DNA from: CAZOEL01 sp964578835
GTDB taxonomy: Bacteria > Desulfobacterota > Syntrophobacteria > Syntrophobacterales > Syntrophobacteraceae
Assembly (NCBI GenBank): GCA_964578835.1
Contig: CAZOEL010000037.1
Location: 1 to 62,627 of the forward strand
Reading direction: 5' to 3'
Length of the DNA: 62,627 bases
Shown: piece by piece, positions 55,662 through 62,627 of the stretch
Layout of the letters: the number at the start of each line of letters is the position of its first letter
Numbering within the stretch: position 1 is the stretch's first letter
The notes under the pieces: generated by a model
Told to the model about the DNA's origin: nothing
What the model saw: the letters and a program-made list of their open reading frames with translations, nothing else
Database searches by the model: none
Translations under genes and position numbers: made by a program

Positions 55662-55773
55662 AGGATAGGTTTCCTGCCTGTAAAGAATAACGAATGATGA
55701 GCGATGAAAAAATCAGCTCATGCGCCAGACCTCATACTTGCCAATCGCTCATCATTCCTTTCATTCCGTGCAA

Positions 55774-56670
55774 TCAAGGGCGCGGGTGATGTTTCCGGTG
55801 TATCTCCTTTAGCCGGGCGGTCGCCACATGGGTGTAAATCTGAGTTGTAGAAATGTCGGCATGCCCCAGAAGAACCTGCAACAATCGAAGGTCTGCGCCG
55901 TTTTCCAGAAGATGAGTCGCGAAAGAGTGGCGCAACATGTGGGGTGTGAGATTCTGGCGAATTCCCGCTTTCACGGCATACTGCTTGAGTACCTTCCATA
56001 TCCCCTGCCGAGTGAGCTTGCCGCCGTTTCGGTTCAAAAAGACTTCCTTGGCGGAGCCTTTCTTGAGGAGCAAAGGACGTCCACTGTTCAAGTAGTCCTG
56101 GAGCGCCTCCGCAGCCAATTCTCCCATGGGGGTCAGCCGCTCCTTGTCGCCCTTCCCTCGAATGACGATATAGCCGGCATCGAGATGCACCTGCTGAATC
56201 TGGACTTCCGAGAGCTCGCTCACCCGAAGGCCGGCCGCATAAAGAAGCTCCAGCATGGCTTTGTCTCTCTTTCCCAGCGGCGTTTCAGAAGAGGGCTGAC
56301 CCAGCAGCGCCTCCACTTCCGAAGCGGAAAGAAATTTCGGCAACGAAGCGCTGAACTTGGGAAAATGAACGCGGCTCGCAGGATTTTCACGAAGCTTCCC
56401 CTGATGATCGAGAAATTTGAAAAAAGAGCGCGCAGACGCCAGTCTGCGCGCTTTACTTCGTTGAGAGAGCTCCGTTCCCAGAAACTCAAAATAGTTTACG
56501 ATATGATCCCGCGTAACGTCTTCCCAGCAGTGGACCTCCTGCGCTTTCAAAAAGCGGCTCATCTCGTTCAGATCGCTTCCGTATGCAGCAAGAGTATTGG
56601 CGCTAAGGCCCCTTTCGATGGAAAGATGAGCAAGAAAAAGATCCAGCAGTTCATCCATTAAATTACTCAC
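55774..56670 (-). CDS. xerD: tyrosine recombinase XerD
   Basis: This 298-residue recombinase resolves chromosome dimers with XerC at dif. The N-terminal SAM-like DNA-binding domain (FLAHLSIERGLSANTLAAYG) is followed by the catalytic domain: arginine in AAGLRVSELSEVQ, lysine near IVIRGKGDKERLTP, histidine-arginine in LTPHMLRHSFATHLLENG, and the tyrosine in HADISTTQIYTHVA. The residue pattern matches XerD better than XerC. The start is a GTG at 56670; an ATG at 56658 is a near alternative. Confidence 0.92.
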   Translation of the reverse strand: MSNLMDELLDLFLAHLSIERGLSANTLAAYGSDLNEMSRFLKAQEVHCWEDVTRDHIVNYFEFLGTELSQRSKARRLASARSFFKFLDHQGKLRENPASRVHFPKFSASLPKFLSASEVEALLGQPSSETPLGKRDKAMLELLYAAGLRVSELSEVQIQQVHLDAGYIVIRGKGDKERLTPMGELAAEALQDYLNSGRPLLLKKGSAKEVFLNRNGGKLTRQGIWKVLKQYAVKAGIRQNLTPHMLRHSFATHLLENGADLRLLQVLLGHADISTTQIYTHVATARLKEIHRKHHPRP

Positions 56671-56717
56671 GATCGGAGCAATGGGATAGTTTGATGTAGA
56701 ATTTTCATTGGGCTGAG

Positions 56718-58367
56718 CTAGCTCGCCTTGCCGGCCCGGTTGGCGTAGGTCTGGAAATGGTAATCGACCAGCAGCGACGTATACGCCTGGTCCTCCGATC
56801 GTCTAGTCGATACGACATCGATATGATGGGTTCGACCGTCATTGTCGGAAAACGTGATGCGAGAGCCGTCCGGAAAGCCTCCTCTTTTGAACCAGACATC
56901 CGGCGGAAGCATCCAGGTTTTGCCGAAGCGCTCCTCGAAGCGCAAGAACTCAAGCGCATCACGCGGAAACATGACATAAAGGCACAACTCTTCCTCAGTG
57001 ACGGAACGATTGAGCTTGGCCTCCAATTGTCTGCGCCGCTCTGTCAGATCCTCGTCGGGAAGATCCCGGATGCCGCCTTCTTCCTCCTGTATCTGATACC
57101 ACCGCTTACCATCCGTGCGATGGCCTTCAAAGACCTTCTTGTATATCCAGTTTGGCGGCTCATCGAAGGGAAATTCCCCGTAACGGCCGAGCAGCAGTCT
57201 TTTCAAATCCTCCGTAGGATTTTCGTAACGTCCGTAAAGAACGTTGTTTAAAGCAGTTGTCCAAAGAATCTGGCTTCCCGGCGTAACCGACCAGATATTT
57301 CCAAGCTCGCGGTTCACTTGGACGAGCTCGGCCATCACCTCATGGATCCGCTCGAGCAGCCCCGCCTTTTCCGCTTGTTCGAAAGCAATGCTTGCAGCCC
57401 CCCCTGTGAGCTTGTGACGCTTGACCGTAGGATCGAAGCCGCGATAGGGCGTTTCGAAACGTTCGTAGAGGCGTCGCTCCCGGCGCAGGACATCCGAGGA
57501 GTCCACCAGCGGCTGAACTTTGAAGCCAGGAGCCTGAAGTCCATAATCGTTGAGAGTCTGCATGAGGCTCAGGGCGGGCGCCTGGCTGTAGATTCCGCCA
57601 AAGCCATGGTCTGAGACCTCGACAATCTTCACTCCTTCGAGAACGGCTGGAACCATGCGGCCCAAATCGTTTCCGTCCGTATTATGACCGTGGTAGGCGA
57701 GCACCAGACTCGGAAAGCGCTTGCGTATGCTGCTCACAAGATCGGCGATGCGCTTGGGAGAGCCGACAGAAGAACCGTTTTTGATGCAAAGAATGATATC
57801 CTCGCCCATGGTCGCAAGAATCTCTTCCACCTTGCCGACATAGTAGCTATCCGTATGACCCGGGCCGGTGCTAAAACAGATGCACGGCATGAGGATCTTT
57901 TCCGCGCGCTTCACTTCCTCCGCCACGACTTTCATGTTCGGAATGTAATTGAGGAAGTCGTATACGCGCCAGACATCGATGTAATGGGAAAAGAGCCTCA
58001 CAGCCAGTCTGATGACATTATCGGGATAAGGACGATACCCAAAGAGGCTCTTTCCCCGGCACGCCGTCTGAAGAAGGGTGTTGGGCATAGCCTTGCGCAC
58101 TAAGCTCAATTTTTCAAAAGGATTGATCTGCTTGCGCATGAGGTCGACATGCACGGAGGCTCCGCCCGATATTTCAAAAGCGAAGAAGCCCACCTCATCG
58201 CGATACGGGGCGACCTTGAGCGTCGTATGCGGCATGATGCGGCACTTGAAATCCGATTGCGATACGTCCCGCTCATTGTTTGTCATGAAGTACCCGCGCG
58301 TTCTTCGCAGGAAATCCCGGACTTCAGCGGCGTTCATCTTCGGGGTGATGCGCTCTCGTTCCGGCAT
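56718..58367 (-). CDS. biotin-dependent carboxyltransferase subunit (PycB/OadA-like), no biotin domain
   Basis: This protein of about 549 residues is a carboxyltransferase of the pyruvate carboxylase/oxaloacetate decarboxylase type. It keeps RDVSQSDFKCR (RDxxQS), VGFFAFEISGGASVHVDLM, GYRPYPDNVIRLAVRLF, the lysine in ILCIKNGSSVG and a HxH metal motif altered from HTHD to HGHN in AYHGHNTDGND. It ends at YANRAGKAS without a biotinyl domain. AAGGAGG nine bases before the ATG at 58367 sets the start. It lies 53 bases after accC, so both form one split enzyme; the acceptor (pyruvate or other) is not certain. Confidence 0.82.
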   Translation of the reverse strand: MPERERITPKMNAAEVRDFLRRTRGYFMTNNERDVSQSDFKCRIMPHTTLKVAPYRDEVGFFAFEISGGASVHVDLMRKQINPFEKLSLVRKAMPNTLLQTACRGKSLFGYRPYPDNVIRLAVRLFSHYIDVWRVYDFLNYIPNMKVVAEEVKRAEKILMPCICFSTGPGHTDSYYVGKVEEILATMGEDIILCIKNGSSVGSPKRIADLVSSIRKRFPSLVLAYHGHNTDGNDLGRMVPAVLEGVKIVEVSDHGFGGIYSQAPALSLMQTLNDYGLQAPGFKVQPLVDSSDVLRRERRLYERFETPYRGFDPTVKRHKLTGGAASIAFEQAEKAGLLERIHEVMAELVQVNRELGNIWSVTPGSQILWTTALNNVLYGRYENPTEDLKRLLLGRYGEFPFDEPPNWIYKKVFEGHRTDGKRWYQIQEEEGGIRDLPDEDLTERRRQLEAKLNRSVTEEELCLYVMFPRDALEFLRFEERFGKTWMLPPDVWFKRGGFPDGSRITFSDNDGRTHHIDVVSTRRSEDQAYTSLLVDYHFQTYANRAGKAS

Positions 58368-58420
58368 GTCGGCTCGCCTCCTTTTCATTTGGATCGTTTA
58401 CGCAATAGCCTGCAGTTCTC

Positions 58421-59863
58421 TCATTTGGATTCGGCGTAAGGATTGTAGCCATGGGCGTTGATTTCGGCAATGAGACTGGCCAGCTTCTCGAGAGCCGGCG
58501 TATCCTCCTGGTATGCGAGGAGCTGCGGGTGCGTTTCGATATAGGAAGTGTCAAAACGCTGTTCGATAAAGTCGGGATCGTTCATTATCTGCTTGTAGAA
58601 AGGGATGGTTGTTTTGACCCCGGCGATGATGAAGCCGTGGAGAGTCCTCCTCAGCCGATCAACGGCCTCTTTCCAGGTAAAGCCGTAGACGGTGAGCTTC
58701 ACCACAAGAGAATCGTAGAAGCGTGGAATTTCATACCCCTGATAGACGGCGCCGTCCAGCCGGACTCCGTGACCGCCCGGCGAAATATAGAGCCCGACGA
58801 GACCGGGGCTGGCCATAAAGCCTTCCTTGGGATCTTCGGCATTGATGCGAAGCTCGATTGCGGTTCCTCGAAGCTGAATATCTTCCTGCGCGAAGGAAAG
58901 AGGCTCGCCCGCCGCAATGCGAATTTGCTCGCGCACCAGATCGACCCCGGTAATCATCTCGGTGACCGTGTGCTCGACCTGGATGCGAGTGTTCACCTCA
59001 AGGAAGTAATAGTTCTCCTGAGCATCAACCAAAAACTCCACTGTCCCGGCATTGATGTAACGGCTCGCTTTAGCGGCCTGGACGGCGTCGCGGCAAACAT
59101 TATCCATGAGGGCTGAGGGAAGCGATGCGGGGGCGATTTCGATCATCTTCTGGTGGCGTCGCTGGATGGAGCAGTTTCTGGTTCCAAGGTGAATGACCTC
59201 TCCGCGAGAATCGGCAAGGATCTGCACTTCCACGTGCCGGGGTCGATCGATCCCTTTTTCGAGATATATGTCATCATTTCCAAAAGCCATCTTGGCTTCC
59301 GAGCGGGCCAGGTCGAGTCCTTTGGTGAGCTCGTTCATGTTAAGCGCTGCTCGTATGCCGCGTCCTCCGCCCCCCGCCACAGCTTTTATCATTATTGGGA
59401 AGCCATATTCCTCAGCAAAGCGGACTGCCCGGCGCTCGCCCTCCGCTCCACGATCGAGGATTTCCGTTCCGGGAATAACCGGAATGCCGGCTTCGCTCAT
59501 GATGCGCCTTGCAATCACCTTATCTCCCATATCGGAGATCACTTGAGGCGGAGGCCCGATGAAGGCAAGCCCCGCATCGGTGCATTCTTTAGAGAAAACC
59601 GGGTTTTCGGCGAGAAAGCCGTAACCCGGATGAATGGCCTCGGCTCCAGTGCTCTTCGCCGCCTGGATGATTCTCTCAATATTCAGGTAATCTTTCCGTG
59701 GCCCGGTTCCGATGCAAATGGCCTCGTCCGCCTTCATGATGTGCATGCCGGTTTTATCCGTTTCCTCATAAACGGCGACCGTCTTGATCCCCAATTCCTG
59801 CGCCGATCGGATGATCCGAATGGCTATCTCCCCACGATTTGCAACCAGCAATTTCTTAAACAT
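58421..59863 (-). CDS. accC: biotin carboxylase (AccC/PycA type)
   Basis: This 480-residue ATP-grasp enzyme carboxylates biotin on a carrier protein. The opening KKLLVANRGEIAIRIIRSAQ, the ATP loop IKAVAGGGGRGIRA, the EMCK-type region HVEVQILADSRGEVIHLGTR and the C-terminal FLEVNTRIQVEHTVTEM are intact, and HPGYGFLAENP is also diagnostic. It is the first gene of a unit with the carboxyltransferase gene. It could serve acetyl-CoA or pyruvate carboxylation; the neighbour favours pyruvate. Confidence 0.92.
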   Translation of the reverse strand: MFKKLLVANRGEIAIRIIRSAQELGIKTVAVYEETDKTGMHIMKADEAICIGTGPRKDYLNIERIIQAAKSTGAEAIHPGYGFLAENPVFSKECTDAGLAFIGPPPQVISDMGDKVIARRIMSEAGIPVIPGTEILDRGAEGERRAVRFAEEYGFPIMIKAVAGGGGRGIRAALNMNELTKGLDLARSEAKMAFGNDDIYLEKGIDRPRHVEVQILADSRGEVIHLGTRNCSIQRRHQKMIEIAPASLPSALMDNVCRDAVQAAKASRYINAGTVEFLVDAQENYYFLEVNTRIQVEHTVTEMITGVDLVREQIRIAAGEPLSFAQEDIQLRGTAIELRINAEDPKEGFMASPGLVGLYISPGGHGVRLDGAVYQGYEIPRFYDSLVVKLTVYGFTWKEAVDRLRRTLHGFIIAGVKTTIPFYKQIMNDPDFIEQRFDTSYIETHPQLLAYQEDTPALEKLASLIAEINAHGYNPYAESK

Positions 59864-60061
59864 GACGATTCTCGCTCTCGGTCTTGAAGCAATGGTTGAC
59901 TTCTACACGTTCAAGATTGCACATTCTATAAAGATGTTCGATGTTTTCTTAGCACAGGAAGCAAACAAACATCAATGGGAGAGAATGACTCAAGGGCGAG
60001 ACGTAGAGGTTCTCATGATTGAAATGCCTGCATATATTGAAAGAGGCTAAAAAATGCTCCG

Positions 60062-60325
60062 TCAGGGCTTTAAGCCGGATGAGCGCCCTACCGCCTTTCG
60101 CTTGCGGTTTCGCTGATTCAAATAATTCCTGTCCATCAATTTACACTGGAAAGGCTTTATAACCGTGTTCACTTCCCACTTCGGGCGGTCTTCATCCTGA
60201 AGTAGATCTTTGATGCTATTCCAACTCATGGCGCCGTAATAAGAGCACTTTTTTCCATCATTGAAAAAATCGCAATGCTGTTGACTGACATACTTTTCAT
60301 ATTTCTTACAATACTTGATCTTCAT
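60062..60325 (-). CDS. small cysteine-rich protein, function unknown
   Basis: An 87-residue protein begins at the ATG at 60325, eight bases after AGGAGGGG; a longer frame lacks a ribosome site. The first 30 residues hold three cysteines and a histidine (YCKKYEKYVSQQHC, KKCSYYGAMSW) that could form a metal site; a later FQCKLMDRN adds one more. The tail is basic. I do not recognise the family. Confidence 0.5.
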   Translation of the reverse strand: MKIKYCKKYEKYVSQQHCDFFNDGKKCSYYGAMSWNSIKDLLQDEDRPKWEVNTVIKPFQCKLMDRNYLNQRNRKRKAVGRSSGLKP

Positions 60326-60665
60326 TTCACCCCTCCTATAAATCTCAAATCCACCATCAGCACTATACACAAAGTGGATATTCATGCATGCCATTAACTT
60401 AATCAAAGGCCTAGAGCATGACAAGTGAGAATATGATGAATTCTGCTCACTATATCACACTCCTGCCGACAATATAGAGAGCAGAGCGGCTAACAACACC
60501 CTATGGAAAGCAGCGGATCCATTCGCAGCTGACCGAAGGCATGCCCTGAGGCGCATGGAATTCTTCGCTCCGGCCCGCCAATTGATACGTTGCGCTCTTA
60601 TGATCTGCCAAGTGAGATTTTTCTTTACATGCTCACCAGAAACCGCTATATAGCGTCTGGTTTGC

Positions 60666-60742
60666 AGGCCAGTAGCTCTAACGGCTAGAGCATCGGACTC
60701 CAAATCCGAGGGTTGGGGGTTCGAATCCCTCCTGGCCTGCCA
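60666..60742 (+). tRNA. tRNA-Trp (CCA)
   Basis: A 77-base cloverleaf with encoded CCA. The acceptor arms AGGCCAG and CTGGCCT pair perfectly, with discriminator G. The anticodon stem is TCGGA/TCCGA and loop CTCCAAA, giving anticodon CCA for tryptophan. The T loop is TTCGAAT. A strong terminator follows nine bases later. Confidence 0.96.
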
Positions 60743-60750
60743 ACTATATC

Positions 60751-60788
60751 AAGGACTTAGCTAAAGCGGCTGAAGTCCTTTTTTATTT
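60751..60788 (+). terminator. terminator of tRNA-Trp
   Basis: AAGGACTT (60751-60758) pairs with AAGTCCTT (60773-60780); the inner AGC/GCT can extend the stem. The arm runs into TTTTTTATTT. Position and tract make a good intrinsic terminator. Confidence 0.85.
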
Positions 60789-60850
60789 CACGTACGCAAC
60801 AGCAATTCTCCTCCCGTACGTCAACAGAGAGTGCGTCTGCATTGAGCACA

Positions 60851-60881
60851 AAAAGCCGGTAGACTTTCGCCTCCGGCTTTT
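60851..60881. terminator. hairpin in gene-poor DNA
   Basis: AAAAGCCGG (60851-60859) pairs perfectly with CCGGCTTTT (60873-60881), a 9-bp stem with a 13-base loop and A/T tracts at its ends. It could terminate on either strand, but no gene is nearby. The whole 60789-61570 interval shows no fully supported gene. Confidence 0.5.
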
Positions 60882-61278
60882 CGGGCTGAATAAGTGGTGA
60901 ATCGTCTCTTATAGAGGTGAGATTATCCAACGACTAAGGCCCGAGGTGAAAACCCCAGGCCATGGCGCCTACTCCTGCGGCATCTTCGCCAGCTTTTCAT
61001 GAGAATGCTCATAGCTGCGTCCGATCCCATACTCTACAGTCTGTAGAGCTCACGGCATTAATGCTATTTTGTGGAACATCCTTCGTCTGATCCATCAATT
61101 TCTTGGGCTTATGGACGATACTTCCGTTGACAACGCCATTGTCATATTGCATAGTAGCCTCACTCTACGTTGCGACAACACCTGGAAGAAAAATGGCGAT
61201 TGATCCTTCGCTGCCATAGTGGCTATGTACTTGTGTTTCAGAGATATTAGTTCGGTCGTCACGATGTCCTCGAACGCC

Positions 61279-61449
61279 TCAAATCTCCGGATCGGAATAC
61301 GCGCCAGCGGATTCGGAGGACGGTGGATTTGGTGGTTCGGTCTTATCTTCCTCTCCGATCCTGAGAGCCCACTCGGTGATGAACTCAAGGAACGATCCGT
61401 ATTCTGATTCAGATATCTGATAGTCTTGTTCGTGGTCGGCCCAGAACAT
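61279..61449 (-). pseudogene. short C-terminal-like fragment, function unknown
   Basis: A minus-strand frame of 56 codons from an ATG at 61449 (MFWADHEQDYQISESEYGSF, then EFITEWALRIGEED) reads like a protein C-terminus. The same frame is open back to a stop near 61497 (GATLQP before the ATG), close to the intron end. No ribosome site precedes the ATG. It may be what remains of a gene disrupted by the intron; I do not recognise the family. Confidence 0.3.
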
Positions 61450-61564
61450 CGGCTGTAGCGTCGCGCCAGAGACAATGCGAAAGCCAAGAAAAAATTACGG
61501 CTACATTGACGATATCCTACAAAGCTTTCAAAGTACTACGGGCAGCTTCTCTACAGGCGCTAAT

Positions 61565-62520
61565 AGGGATAGGGGGAAGCCTCACGGCTTCCCTCCTCCC
61601 ACACCACCCGGCATACGGATCACGTACCATGGCGGTTCGGCTGATTGCTTCGGCATTGCTGCCGACCGGGTGTAGGATTTCCTCTGTCCACCATGAACAT
61701 CACTCTCTTGAGCAGCTACGTTTCCGCCAGCTTTATCCACACTGGGCAGAAGGCCTACTGACCACTTCAACCGTTCGGGCCTTCAGTCCCCCGGTTTTCG
61801 GGCGCGGCCTATCAATTTCTCCGCCTTTCGGCTTTCGGAGTGCCTCACTCACTAGCTTTGCCTGCCATCGGACCTAACGGGTCGGAGAAGGCGCCCCGCA
61901 GAGCTCGCCTCCGTCCGCCGCTCAAACCGGACGTGCGGTTCTCCCGCATCCGGCTTTCACAAAGGCTGGTGCTCTACCGGCTCGCAGGGAAGGAATGAGG
62001 GAGACCAGATTCACAAGACCCATCTCGCCATAGAGCTTCGGAGTTGGAAACGTCTTCCAGCCCTGACAGCGCCAGTGCTTGTACCGATGTGACCAGATCC
62101 GGCGCACAATCCAAGCGTCGAGACGGTGAAAGATCTTGCGGACGTGGGCCTTACAGAAATAGAGGCCCCAGCCCCTGATGACCGGGTTGATCCAGACGAT
62201 AACCTCCTCGCTGCTAATGGAAAGGCACCGTGCCGTGCGTTTGCGAATCTCGTCTTTGAAGTGATCGATCGATTTCTGACGTGGATAGGCGTATAGCTTG
62301 CCTGGAGCTGCCCCACTGCGGATTTTCTCGGCCGGAAGTTGCATCGGCCGGCTCGGCTTCCCCGCTTGATCTTGTAGCCAAGGAATTCAAAACCATGGCG
62401 TACATGTACGATGCGGGTCTTGTCCGTGTTAAGCCTCACTCCAAGCGTGGTAAGAACTCGCGACGCCGCTGCCAGTGCTGCCTAGGCCTCTGCCCTGCTG
62501 GCACAGGTCACCACCCGGTG
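61565..62520 (-). mobile_element. decayed group II intron (3' part)
   Basis: The minus strand holds the 3' end of an intron-encoded reverse transcriptase, and further on (61574-61593) a perfect 8-bp hairpin GGGAAGCC/GGCTTCCC followed by CCCTATCCCTAT, as at the domain VI end of class C-type introns. Just before it (61601-61640) is a degenerate domain V-like hairpin around TACG/CGTA. About 280 bases between the protein stop and this structure is longer than usual, suggesting rearrangement. The element is not expected to be mobile. Confidence 0.6.
61922..62520 (-). pseudogene. ltrA: group II intron reverse transcriptase/maturase, broken
   Basis: The 3' half of an LtrA-type protein can be read on the minus strand: VVTCASRAEA, a TAG at 62482-62484, then LNTDKTRIVHVRHGFEFLGY, then a frameshift, then LPAEKIRSGAAPGKLYAYPR and the maturase region INPVIRGWGLYF, ending SLRAGRAPAFVKAG. 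The frameshift is explained by a tandem AGCCG duplication (62349-62358); removing one unit joins the frames. The catalytic YADD half is not present, as the 5' side is replaced by a hairpin at 62521. It is non-functional. Confidence 0.85.
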
Positions 62521-62555
62521 GAGTAGCCCGGGGGAATCTCACCCCCGGGCTACTC
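62521..62555. repeat. 14-bp perfect hairpin at the 5' edge of the intron remnant
   Basis: GAGTAGCCCGGGGG (62521-62534) pairs perfectly with CCCCCGGGCTACTC (62542-62555) around a 7-base loop. It sits exactly where the reverse transcriptase reading frame is lost. It may be a terminator-like or insertion-associated structure. Confidence 0.65.
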
Positions 62556-62627
62556 ACCTCGTGGTTCTGGTAAGGAGTCGGCGTGCGGGGGAGCGAGTCT
62601 CTCGAAGCCTTCAGCGCTACCTCGAGC

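Noticed and set aside
54462..55697. 411-codon plus-strand frame opposite the DHH-CBS-PAP gene
   Set aside because: Shadow of a strongly supported gene, no domain or ribosome site.
61095..61487. 130-codon minus-strand frame near the right end
   Set aside because: Different frame over the same bases (61279-61449) looks more protein-like; serine/arginine-rich composition suggests chance.
1..62627. CRISPR array
   Set aside because: No regularly spaced repeats were seen; the repeats found are isolated pairs or palindromes.

Overview
The window looks like the chromosome of an anaerobic or microaerophilic deltaproteobacterium (Desulfobacterota, perhaps near the Syntrophobacterales). This is inferred from the ruv/yebC cluster, the DHH-CBS-poly(A)-polymerase fusion next to a site-2 protease and trpS, a Ros/MucR zinc-finger regulator, and DUF2325, PilZ and DUF5658 proteins. 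No rRNA is present to confirm it. Most genes are ordinary intact housekeeping genes. Two stretches (about 17.2-18.0 kb and 23.5-28.0 kb) and the right end (from about 60.8 kb) are accessory in character, with repeats, gene remnants and low gene density.

Layout: 0.1-8.3 kb holds acylphosphatase, a small membrane protein, serS with an HU/IHF gene, a zinc-ribbon/DUF3426 membrane protein, hpt, ruvB, ruvCA, yebC and rlmE. 8.5-16.4 kb holds a macro-domain protein, a PilZ-motA-motB unit, a lone RND permease and a LysM lytic transglycosylase. 16.8-23.6 kb holds a gamma-glutamylcyclotransferase-like protein, a nested-palindrome element abutting a truncated antitoxin gene, the complete urease set ureABCEFGD and a cupin. 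23.5-28.0 kb is sparse: a papain-like (C70-type) protease and a DUF2325/TPR pair.

28.0-37 kb holds a DUF5658 membrane protein, the copper pair copA-copB, an HD-GYP protein, and a large hybrid histidine kinase with a PhnD-like sensor. 37-47 kb holds a second large kinase with a solute-binding sensor, an ApaH-like phosphatase, a Tat-exported superoxide dismutase, a UbiA prenyltransferase, a TIGR02587/TIGR02588 membrane pair, a small conserved-looking protein and an alpha/beta hydrolase. 47-60 kb holds a MucR-like regulator, tRNA-Val, and a long minus-strand run: accC and a carboxyltransferase subunit, xerD, the DHH-CBS-PAP fusion, a site-2 protease, trpS, rluB and a TPR protein. The right end carries tRNA-Trp with a strong terminator, then gene-poor DNA and a decayed group II intron.

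Working together: serS, trpS, rluB, rlmE, the tRNA nucleotidyltransferase and two tRNAs serve translation; RuvABC, XerD and HU/IHF serve DNA maintenance. PilZ-MotAB and HD-GYP point to cyclic-di-GMP control of motility. CopAB, the RND permease and the exported SOD serve envelope stress. Urease supplies ammonia, and AccC with the carboxyltransferase forms a split biotin carboxylase whose carrier protein is not encoded here.

No clear new defence or biosynthetic system was found. The best leads are the nested-palindrome repeat that ends an antitoxin gene (with a related copy 6 kb away), the two-lesion intron reverse transcriptase, the DUF2325/TPR unit with a possible short leader, an orphan terminator that may end a small RNA, and the biotin carboxylase without its carrier.
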